This document shows positions 1 to 7,380 of a DNA stretch of 64,000 bases, one piece after another (position 1 is the first letter of the stretch; each line of letters starts with the position of its first letter). Origin of the DNA: Vibrio chagasii (lineage in GTDB: Bacteria; Pseudomonadota; Gammaproteobacteria; Enterobacterales; Vibrionaceae); the NCBI RefSeq assembly GCF_024347355.1, contig NZ_AP025466.1, positions 1,764,840 to 1,828,839 of the forward strand. Reading direction: 5' to 3'. The notes under the pieces are model-generated. The model did not search any database. It saw only the letters and a list, made by a program, of their open reading frames with translations, and had not been told where the DNA came from. The position numbers were made by a program, and so were the translations under genes.

Positions 1-1
1 C

Positions 2-685
2 AGTTTTGATATTCCCGCGGGGAAGAAAGTCGGTGTGTTAGGTGGTATCGGTGCGGGAAAAACGACGTTGGCGAACTGTTTGAACCATCACTTAGACACT
101 CCACAAGGTTCAGTACTGCTTGGTGAGAGAGATATCACTAGCTTCTCGCGTAGCGATTTACGTCGTTACGTTAAAACGGTCACCCAAGACCCGTATTTGT
201 TTTCAGCCACTGTTGAAGCGAATATTCGTTTTGGTAGCGCCGATACCGAGCTAGCAAAAAGCCAGGTTGATGAAGTGTTAGAGCTTAGCCAACTAGCCAG
301 TGATGTGACGCGCTTTGAGCAGGGCGACCAAACTTTAGTCGGTGAGAAGGGCATCATGTTGTCAGGGGGGCAAAAACAGCGCCTGAGCATTGCTCGTGCT
401 CTATTACAACCAACCGATCTCATCATTATGGATAACGTTCTGTCTGCCGTTGACTACGAGACTGAGAGAAAAATCTTAGAAGGCCTATTTAAGCGATTGG
501 AAAATCAGTCGGTTCTTGTTGTCTCACATCGTGTTAATGCACTTGAATACATGGATGAAGTTATCGTGTTGAATGAAGGCAAAGTGATTGCTAAGGGCGA
601 CCATAAAACCCTAATGAAAACTTGCGATTACTACTACGAGACATGGCTACTACAGCAAAATGAAACGGAGGCAGCAGCATGTTAA
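2..685 (+). CDS. ABC exporter subunit, MdlA/SmdA-like (5' end outside window)
   Basis: Only the C-terminal nucleotide-binding domain is present; the frame is open from base 2, so the gene starts upstream. Visible motifs are Walker A GGIGAGKTT, the signature LSGGQKQR, and a Walker B strand IIMDN followed by LSAVD. The residue after the Walker B aspartate, normally the catalytic glutamate, is asparagine, so this is a degenerate ATP site. That pattern is typical of one half of heterodimeric type IV ABC exporters of the MdlA/MdlB kind, in which the partner carries the canonical site. The stop overlaps the start of the next gene by 7 bp, which suggests translational coupling. The substrate cannot be read from the sequence; lipids or drugs are possible from the family. 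Confidence 0.85.
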   Translation, partial: SFDIPAGKKVGVLGGIGAGKTTLANCLNHHLDTPQGSVLLGERDITSFSRSDLRRYVKTVTQDPYLFSATVEANIRFGSADTELAKSQVDEVLELSQLASDVTRFEQGDQTLVGEKGIMLSGGQKQRLSIARALLQPTDLIIMDNVLSAVDYETERKILEGLFKRLENQSVLVVSHRVNALEYMDEVIVLNEGKVIAKGDHKTLMKTCDYYYETWLLQQNETEAAAC

Positions 686-2463
686 AAGGTGTTGACCTCA
701 AGTACCTCAAGCATTTCTTTAAGTTTGCTAAGAAATACAAAGGCTCGGCGATTTTGGGCATTGCGATGCTTCCGCTTTCTGTCATCACAAGCTTGTTGTT
801 CCCTTGGTTGATTATTCAAGTGATCGACGTTCAGTTGAGTCATGGTGATATGGACGGGCTGTTAGAATACGTTTTCTACCTCGTTGCTGTACTAATCGTC
901 AGTTATGTAGTGGATACCACTTACGCATATAACCTACGTAAAACAGGTCAATACACGATTACTGACATGCGCTCAGTTCTGTTTGCTCGTGTTTTGAAAT
1001 TGCCACGCAGCTACTTTGACAATACACCAATCGGTGTCACGCTCTCGCGTCTAACCAGTGATTTAGAAACCATCGGTGAGACGTTTGTTCAGTCGGTTGT
1101 CGGTTTGGTAAAAGACAGCATTAACACCATTGCGCTGTTGGTCATGATGTTCTTAATTGATTGGAAGCTGACGCTGATCGTATTGATCATCATGCCTCCG
1201 GTCATGTATCTGACTGTACATGTTCGAAATCGACTTCGTGCTCTGTATAAGGTGACTCGTTCGTCACTGGCTCAAGGTATTGGCTTCTTGCAAGAAGTGC
1301 TGTTTGGTATGAAAACCGTACAGATGTACCGAGCAGAAGAGCAAGTCGAACAACGTTACCAAGGCTATACCGACGAGTTTTTGAGAGCGCAGAAAAAGAT
1401 CAATAAATACGACGCTATTCTGTTCTCATTCATTTCTGGTATTACATCCATCACCATCGCGGTAATGATTTGGTACGGTTCTGAGCAAGTGATAGAAGGG
1501 GTGCTCACCTTGGGTGTGCTGATTGCGTTCATCAACACCTTAGAAAAAGTGTTCGTACCGATTCGAGACTTCACCTCACAGATTGCTTCGATTCAGAGCT
1601 CATTTGCCGCGTTCGACCATATCGAAGAGCTGTTTGTTGAACCGACCGAAGAAGAGGGGCGCAACCTGCTGCCATCAGAGAAGGTTGCTAAACCGTTAGA
1701 GCAGTTTGAAAGCCTCGAGTTTAAGAACGTAAGCTTCCGCTACAAAGATGATGCTCCGTACGTTCTAAAGAATGTCTCGTTTGTATTGGAGAAAGGGCAT
1801 CAAATCGCACTGGTGGGCTCTACAGGCTCAGGTAAGTCAACGATTCTGCGTTTGATCTCGAAAACCTACCAAGACTATGAAGGCAGCATACTGCTGAATG
1901 GCATTGAGCTGTCGCAGATCTCTAGTGAAGACTCGGCACATTTGTTCTCGATGATGATGCAAGATGTGCATTTATTCGAAGAGACGATTGCGTTCAATAT
2001 CGCACTAGGTAAAGAACATTTATCAAGTACCGAGATTGAGCAGGCGGCGCGTTATGTTTATGCCGATAAGTTTATTGAACAACTGCCTCAAGGCTATGGC
2101 TTCCAACTAGATAAGAACGGGGCGAATCTATCGGTTGGGCAAACTCAGCTTATCTCGTTTGCAAGAGCCGTTGCTCAAGGGGGACAACTGATGATGCTGG
2201 ATGAGGCAACCAGTTCGGTAGATTCGATTACCGAGGATCTCATTCAAAAAGCGATGCAGCGTCTGTTCAAAGAGAAAACCGTGATTGCGATTGCCCACCG
2301 TTTGAGTACTGTTCGTCACTCAGACACCATTTTGGTGTTGGAAAAGGGTGAAATTGTTGAGCAAGGTAATCATCAACAACTGGTGGCGCACAATGGTATT
2401 TATGCTGGCTTGTTACAAGAATCGATTGTAGAAACGGGCGATTCTCAAGCTACGTTAGCCTAA
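679..2463 (+). CDS. ABC exporter subunit, MdlB/SmdB-like (full length)
   Basis: A fused membrane plus ATPase half-transporter of 594 residues, the usual length for this family. The N-terminal 300 residues hold about six hydrophobic segments (ABC transporter type 1 domain). The ATPase domain follows, with Walker A GSTGSGKST at about residues 379-387, a variant signature LSVGQTQ, and a canonical Walker B MMLDEATSSVD that keeps the catalytic glutamate. With the upstream subunit it should form an inner-membrane heterodimer with one degenerate and one active ATP site. The LSVGQ signature is also seen in MdlB. The start ATG lies 7 bp inside the upstream gene, after a GGAGGCAG ribosome site. Function beyond export is not shown. 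Confidence 0.88.
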   Translation: MLKGVDLKYLKHFFKFAKKYKGSAILGIAMLPLSVITSLLFPWLIIQVIDVQLSHGDMDGLLEYVFYLVAVLIVSYVVDTTYAYNLRKTGQYTITDMRSVLFARVLKLPRSYFDNTPIGVTLSRLTSDLETIGETFVQSVVGLVKDSINTIALLVMMFLIDWKLTLIVLIIMPPVMYLTVHVRNRLRALYKVTRSSLAQGIGFLQEVLFGMKTVQMYRAEEQVEQRYQGYTDEFLRAQKKINKYDAILFSFISGITSITIAVMIWYGSEQVIEGVLTLGVLIAFINTLEKVFVPIRDFTSQIASIQSSFAAFDHIEELFVEPTEEEGRNLLPSEKVAKPLEQFESLEFKNVSFRYKDDAPYVLKNVSFVLEKGHQIALVGSTGSGKSTILRLISKTYQDYEGSILLNGIELSQISSEDSAHLFSMMMQDVHLFEETIAFNIALGKEHLSSTEIEQAARYVYADKFIEQLPQGYGFQLDKNGANLSVGQTQLISFARAVAQGGQLMMLDEATSSVDSITEDLIQKAMQRLFKEKTVIAIAHRLSTVRHSDTILVLEKGEIVEQGNHQQLVAHNGIYAGLLQESIVETGDSQATLA

Positions 2464-2694
2464 TTGCCCAAAATCAGGCTGTTGCTTTCAATAAGACGAA
2501 TTGGTCTTGTCTATGCTTCACCAATTTATCTTGTTTCTAATATTCCCAGTAGGTTAGGGAAATTAAACATATTTTTCGATTATTAATATGTTATGATCTC
2601 CCTACTACTAAAGGGGTGTCTTTGGGCATCGGGATGTATGCGAGCAAATTTACGTGCTTGTGTCAGTCACTTTCTGGCGAATATGGAATCGAAA

Positions 2695-2961
2695 ATGTTG
2701 TTGGAAGAAGTTGTAGAAATCATTGAATTAACCGACTCAGACCATTTATCTCACGCAATGGACCTGTTTAACGAGCATGGCTTTGTTTCCGCAGAGCATT
2801 TACCTTTCATGTCGGTGGTTTTTGAAACCGCACCTGAGCATCTTGCGAAGAAACTGTCGCAAATTGGCTTCAAAGGTTTAGTGCAAGTAGAGAAAAGTGA
2901 AGACGCAACTGGCTTTGTGATCGTTGACGCTGAACGAGCTCAGCTTAGCAAAAGCGCGTAA
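2695..2961 (+). CDS. small conserved-looking hypothetical protein
   Basis: An acidic soluble protein of about 88 residues that I do not recognise. The open frame extends back to 2593, but the first 34 codons read as an unlikely cysteine-rich peptide. The ATG at 2695 is preceded by GGAATC at a reasonable distance, and the ATG at 2683 is an alternative. No signal peptide or membrane segment follows the preferred start. The sequence starting MLLEEVVEIIELTDSDH looks like a folded alpha/beta protein. It stands alone, 130 bp or more after the exporter genes. An inverted repeat (AACATATT at 2566-2573 and AATATGTT at 2585-2592) lies upstream and might be an operator. Function unknown. Confidence 0.6.
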   Translation: MLLEEVVEIIELTDSDHLSHAMDLFNEHGFVSAEHLPFMSVVFETAPEHLAKKLSQIGFKGLVQVEKSEDATGFVIVDAERAQLSKSA

Positions 2962-3008
2962 TCAGAAACGCTCAATAATATCCGTTATGACAATTTGAGG
3001 TTAACACA

Positions 3009-3443
3009 GTGACAACAGCTACCGTTTCAGCAACAGAGCAACAGATCTCCAATGAACATGCACTTTTGGGTGCATCGTTACTAGCGGCCCAAAAAGTAGA
3101 GTTGGCGCTGTTTAATGTGATCTCTAAATTAGCGAAAACCTTGTCAAAAGATGCTCAGAAAGAGCTCGGTTTAGACCTAGATACTTTTTTGAGAGAGAAG
3201 GCGAGCCACCAAGAAGCAACGCTCAGCTTGTATGAGAAGACGTTCGGTGAACAACTACCGCTGAAAAAAAACGAACTTAGCGATTTTATTTATCATAGAA
3301 ACGTAGTGACTCGCAGTTTCTGGCGAGTGACTGGTGCTGATGTTAAGGGCGGCGAGAAGCTAGCTAACCCTGAACTCTACCTAAAAGAGTTTCTTGCTAA
3401 ATGTGAATACTGGCAAGTGATACTGGATAACCAATCCAATTAA
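3009..3443 (+). CDS. hypothetical protein with GTG start
   Basis: A soluble, mostly helical protein of 144 residues with no signal peptide. The GTG start is supported by a TTGAGG ribosome site ending 8 bp upstream and by the immediate charged, helical sequence. No catalytic motif is recognised. It follows the preceding small gene by 47 bp and may share its transcript, which ends at the terminator at 3460-3490. That terminator is where an ISL3 element has inserted. No function is proposed. Confidence 0.65.
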   Translation: MTTATVSATEQQISNEHALLGASLLAAQKVELALFNVISKLAKTLSKDAQKELGLDLDTFLREKASHQEATLSLYEKTFGEQLPLKKNELSDFIYHRNVVTRSFWRVTGADVKGGEKLANPELYLKEFLAKCEYWQVILDNQSN

Positions 3444-3459
3444 TCACGCCGAAAAAGAA

Positions 3460-3490
3460 AGCCATATAAGAAGTGCTATGGCTTTTTTTT
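3460..3490 (+). terminator. intrinsic terminator split from downstream DNA by an IS
   Basis: AGCCATA and TATGGCT form the stem, followed directly by eight T. It ends the transcript of the two small genes. The ISL3 element begins at the base after the T run. Confidence 0.8.
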
Positions 3491-4782
3491 GGTTCATCGC
3501 GGATTAGCGGGAACTAAAAACAAAAACGGTAGTAAGTGATATGGTTTAGTCGCCAAACAAAAATCATACACAAACTACCGTTTTCATGCCGAATCATACT
3601 TTCCTATCTTCATTCTGGGAAGGCTTTCAAGTCGTAAAGTCTCACCAGACAGCATCACTTATTACCCTGACTCTTGAACCGAACTCTGAGGCTAAGTGCC
3701 TTTGTGGTCTCGAGGCCGAGGCTATTCATGAGTATCAATGGCGTCATGTAAAAGAAGCCATGTTGCTCGGTGTTCCTGTTGTTCTTTCTGTTCAAACGCG
3801 AAGAATCAAGTGCCGTGAGTGTGGCATAAAAACAGAATCTCTATCTTGGTTGGAGCCTTATGCTCGTATAACGAAGCGCTTAAGAAGCTATATAGAACAA
3901 TTACTGCCTCTTCTTCCTATTAAGCATATCTCCCGGTTAACGAACGTTCATTGGCACACCATTAAAGAGATAGATAAATCCCGACTTAGAAAAGTGGTAC
4001 CGCCAGTGAAATGGGAGGAGCTAAGGCAACTCGTCATGGACGAGTTCGCCATCTTTAAAGGGCATCGATATGCCACGGTCATCGCTGACGCTAAGACACA
4101 CCAAGTCATTTGGATAGGGTTAGGCCGAAGCCGTAAGGACATACGGCCGTTCTTCGAGCAACTAGGCAAGCATGGCAATAATATCGAAGCGGTCGCAATG
4201 GACATGAATACGGCTTTTGATCTTGAAGTTAAAGCACACTGTCCGAACGCAAAAATCGTTTACGACTTATTCCATGTTGTTGCTAAGTTCGGTCGAGAGG
4301 TGATGGATAGAGTCAGAGTCGACCAAGCCAACAAACTCAAGCAAGATAAAAAAGCGAGGCAATGGATCAAGCGCTCACGCTGGGTGTTGCTAAAAAACAG
4401 GGGTAATTTGAATACACAGCAAAACAGCTATCTTACCGAAATATTGAATATCAATAAGGACTTAATGACCACTTATATACTCGGAGCACAACTCAAAGAG
4501 CTTTGGTATTGTGAATCAGAAGTACATGCTAAAGGGCTCTGGGAGGCGTGGTGGGCACAAGTACAAGAGAGTGGAATTAAGCCATTGAAAGAGTTCGCAC
4601 GAAAACTAAGGCCTTATCTTCACGGCATTATCGCATCTGCGAGTTATCCGCTTAACACCTGCACATTGGAAGGGATAAACAACAAGATAAAGCTAATCAA
4701 GCGAATGGGATATGGGTATCGAGATACAGACTACTTCTTCTTGAAGATAAAAGCGGCTTTCCCCGGAAAGCCGCGATGAACC
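3491..4782 (+). mobile_element. ISL3-family insertion sequence, copy 1
   Basis: A 1292-bp element bounded by perfect 12-bp terminal inverted repeats: GGTTCATCGCGG at 3491-3502 and its complement CCGCGATGAACC at 4771-4782. Flanks are TTTTTTTT on the left and TTTTTTTA on the right, a 7/8 match to the 8-bp duplication expected for the family. The target is the T-tract of an intrinsic terminator. The transposase translation is identical to that of the copy at 14378-15669, so both are recent. The right end also contains a perfect 10-bp hairpin, GCGGCTTTCC and GGAAAGCCGC, overlapping the transposase stop codon. Confidence 0.9.
3586..4779 (+). CDS. ISL3-family transposase (copy 1)
   Basis: A 397-residue transposase. 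The N-terminal zinc-finger region has paired cysteines (CLCG near residue 38 and CRECG near residue 84), as in the ISL3 zinc-binding domain. A central DDE-type catalytic domain follows, with acidic residues in VMDEFAIFKGHRYATVIAD and VAMDMNTAF, and a late TCTLEGINNKIKLIKRMGYGYRD segment. That late segment supplies the glutamate and is characteristic of ISL3 transposases. The frame is intact, so the element may be active. It fills the element between the terminal repeats with about 95 bp of left leader. The protein is identical to that at 14473-15666. Confidence 0.92.
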   Translation: MPNHTFLSSFWEGFQVVKSHQTASLITLTLEPNSEAKCLCGLEAEAIHEYQWRHVKEAMLLGVPVVLSVQTRRIKCRECGIKTESLSWLEPYARITKRLRSYIEQLLPLLPIKHISRLTNVHWHTIKEIDKSRLRKVVPPVKWEELRQLVMDEFAIFKGHRYATVIADAKTHQVIWIGLGRSRKDIRPFFEQLGKHGNNIEAVAMDMNTAFDLEVKAHCPNAKIVYDLFHVVAKFGREVMDRVRVDQANKLKQDKKARQWIKRSRWVLLKNRGNLNTQQNSYLTEILNINKDLMTTYILGAQLKELWYCESEVHAKGLWEAWWAQVQESGIKPLKEFARKLRPYLHGIIASASYPLNTCTLEGINNKIKLIKRMGYGYRDTDYFFLKIKAAFPGKPR

Positions 4783-4803
4783 TTTTTTTATCTGTGCACT
4801 AAC

Positions 4804-5694
4804 CTAATTGCTGACATTCTGTTTGATTAAATCAATCACGGTGTTGTATCGATGAGGGAGCTTGCGGTTTCGCTTTTGGACTAAGTACAGCGTTTCCTCA
4901 ACTTCTACTTTTGGCGGGACGACGTGCAACTTATCTTTTTCAGCAAAATGTTCCACAGCACCAGCTGGCAGCACGGTAAACCCTAATCCTTTTGATACAG
5001 GCAGCAGTATCTGATGAAGTTGGTTGATATAGCCTGATTTCGGTATCTCATTAATGTTGATGTTCGCGAGTTCTTTATCACCACACAGGTCAAAGTACAA
5101 AGAGAGGTAATGCGCAGAATCTGGGTGAGCAATCAGACCAATCTCGTGAAGTGTTTGTGGCGTTATCTCAAGGTCGGCATGGCTGTGGTGCACGATAAGA
5201 CACAATGCTTCTTTTCCGATAACTTGGCTTTGGTAGTAGCTGTCGTTCGGTGAGTGTCTTACGATACCGACATCGGTCGTGCCTTGAAGTAGGTCATTTA
5301 ATATCTTTCGATTCGGTGCAGCCTCAAGATTAATGCTTAGGTCTGGGTGTTGCTGCTGCAGTTCAAGAAGTTTGGGATATAAGCGTAAAGAGAGTGAGCC
5401 TGAACAAGATAGGTGACACTGCCCAGAGTAAGGGTTATCAAAACTGAGCGACTCGAAAAGGTCTTCTTGGTCTTTCTCTAGTTTAAGTGCATAGCGATAC
5501 ATAATCCGACCTTGCTCGGTCAGCTCGAAGCTCTTATTTTCTCTCGAGAGCAGTTCACAGTCACATGCTTGCTCAAGCTTTTTGATGTGTTGGCTTACAC
5601 CTGGTTGAGTCATGTACAACTTTTCAGCCGTTTGGGTGAAATGACCGACTTCTACCAGAGTCTTAAATGTGTTGAGCCAAAGTGGATTAATCAT
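4804..5694 (-). CDS. LysR-family transcriptional regulator
   Basis: A 296-residue LysR regulator. The N-terminal winged helix spans roughly residues 1-60 and contains the classic FTQTAEKLYMTQPGVSQHIK recognition segment. A coiled linker and a two-lobe effector-binding domain follow. It is divergent from the MFS transporter gene at 5958, with a 263-bp shared promoter region. In the family's usual arrangement it would control that transporter in response to a small ligand. The ligand is not deducible. Its 3' end lies 21 bp from the right end of the ISL3 element, so read-through into the element, or from it, is possible. Confidence 0.9.
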   Translation of the reverse strand: MINPLWLNTFKTLVEVGHFTQTAEKLYMTQPGVSQHIKKLEQACDCELLSRENKSFELTEQGRIMYRYALKLEKDQEDLFESLSFDNPYSGQCHLSCSGSLSLRLYPKLLELQQQHPDLSINLEAAPNRKILNDLLQGTTDVGIVRHSPNDSYYQSQVIGKEALCLIVHHSHADLEITPQTLHEIGLIAHPDSAHYLSLYFDLCGDKELANININEIPKSGYINQLHQILLPVSKGLGFTVLPAGAVEHFAEKDKLHVVPPKVEVEETLYLVQKRNRKLPHRYNTVIDLIKQNVSN

Positions 5695-5957
5695 ACTCGC
5701 CTCTTAATGCCGAAGTTTGTAAAACACGCCATAATGAATAACAGAAAATTATTATTATCCCCATTAATGATAAATGCAAATCCAGAATGAATTGAAAATA
5801 TAGGCAGAGATGCACTCGATATCGTTGAAGAACCAAAAGGAGATGGCTTTAAGGCAATACATTGGTAGCAGGTGAGTTTCATTTTTTGTAACAAAGTGTT
5901 GTGACTTTGTTGGTTATTTGGTCTAGTGATCAGCCGCGCTCATATTTAGGAACAAAG

Positions 5958-7133
5958 ATGAATAGAAATGTTTGGCTACTGTCACTGTGTCAGGCCTTAT
6001 TAATGACAGGGAATATTTTACTGATTTCCGTGATTGGATTGATAGGAAAACAGATTGCGCCCAGTGCCAGTATGATTACCTTACCAGTCGCGTTGCAGTT
6101 TTTGGGCTTGATGGCTGCCACCATTCCCGCTTCTTTGATTTCAGGTAAGTTAGGCCGAAAGCGAGGCTTTAGTATCGGTAATCTCGTCGGTATAACGGGG
6201 GCGAGCCTAGCAACTTACGCGTTATTGCAACAAAACTTCTATCTGTTTTGTTTTGCGACTTTTTTATTAGGTATCGGCATTGGCTTCGGAACGCTTTATC
6301 GCTTCGCGGCTATTGAAGTGTGTGATGAAAATGCACGACACCGCGCAATCTCGATTTCAATGGCTGGTGGTGTCCTTGCGGCGGTACTCGGGCCGAACTT
6401 AGCGATTATGTCTCAGCAATGGTCGCAAGATGGCCTGTACATTGGGGCTTTCGCTTCATTAATTGGCTTAAACATTTTGGCCCTCGTTATCTTACAAACC
6501 ATTCAATTCCCTAAAGTGTCGTTTAGCAACCAGACACCAAAATCTGATCCTTTGAGTGCAATCGTCAAGGCTCCGAATTTTGTCGGAGCCGTCTTTGCAG
6601 CAATGGTTGCCTATGCGGTGATGAACATTCTGATGACGGCTACACCATTGGCAATGATTGGCTGTGGTTTCGACTTTACTAAAGCGGCGGGTGTGATTGA
6701 GTGGCACGTGTTGGGTATGTTTGTCCCTGCCTTCTTTACTGGGTCACTCATCGAGAAGTTTGGTTCAAGAATGATGATCTTGGCAGGTGGGATACTGTTT
6801 GTGTTTTGTATTGCCATCAACATCCATGGTGAGTCGATTTGGCATTTCAGAGCGGCTTTGGTTTTACTCGGGGTAGGCTGGAACTTTATGTTCATCGCGG
6901 CAACCGGTTTGTTCAGTCAATCTTATCAACCGCAGAACAAAGCGAAGGCTCAAGCGTTTAATGAGTTTATTGTCTTTGGCTGTGTGACAGTAACGGCGTT
7001 GCTTTCTGGTTGGTTAGAGTCGACAGCGGGCTGGCAAAACCTCAATATCTACGTATTGCCATTTGTGTTAGCCGTTATCATATTGTTTGCATTTAGCGCA
7101 CGTAAATCTCGCATTCAAAATCAACCTGTATGA
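5958..7133 (+). CDS. MFS transporter
   Basis: A 391-residue integral membrane protein with about twelve hydrophobic segments and the MFS loop motif SGKLGRKRGF after the second transmembrane segment. The start at 5958 is chosen because an AGGAAC ribosome site lies just upstream and the sequence MNRNVWLLSLCQALL enters the first membrane helix. The longer frame from 5901 adds a polar peptide that does not fit. It is divergent from a LysR regulator that probably controls it. Family members export drugs or metabolites or import small solutes; the substrate is unknown. A strong bidirectional terminator follows at 7214-7244. Confidence 0.88.
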   Translation: MNRNVWLLSLCQALLMTGNILLISVIGLIGKQIAPSASMITLPVALQFLGLMAATIPASLISGKLGRKRGFSIGNLVGITGASLATYALLQQNFYLFCFATFLLGIGIGFGTLYRFAAIEVCDENARHRAISISMAGGVLAAVLGPNLAIMSQQWSQDGLYIGAFASLIGLNILALVILQTIQFPKVSFSNQTPKSDPLSAIVKAPNFVGAVFAAMVAYAVMNILMTATPLAMIGCGFDFTKAAGVIEWHVLGMFVPAFFTGSLIEKFGSRMMILAGGILFVFCIAINIHGESIWHFRAALVLLGVGWNFMFIAATGLFSQSYQPQNKAKAQAFNEFIVFGCVTVTALLSGWLESTAGWQNLNIYVLPFVLAVIILFAFSARKSRIQNQPV

Positions 7134-7213
7134 TGAGTTATCGCTTGTTTGGAGATATTAACTCCTTCATTTGAACAGAGCGTTAGGCTAGCTTTTCCGA
7201 AGCACAGACCAAT

Positions 7214-7244
7214 AAAAAGCCCTACCGATGACGGTAGGGCTTTT
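7214..7244. terminator. bidirectional intrinsic terminator
   Basis: A perfect 13-bp stem, AAAAGCCCTACCG with CGGTAGGGCTTTT, with T runs on both strands. It lies between the MFS gene and the convergent prtV gene. Confidence 0.85.
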
Positions 7245-7380
7245 GCTTACGGCTTAAATAATAACGTTTTCTTAAAACTGCTGTCCTGACTCATGCCAAA
7301 GACAGCAGTACTTAAGTTGGTTTATCAGTACGCACGTTATTGTCTACGTACTTATTTCAATGATTTGAGCTAGAAGCGAC

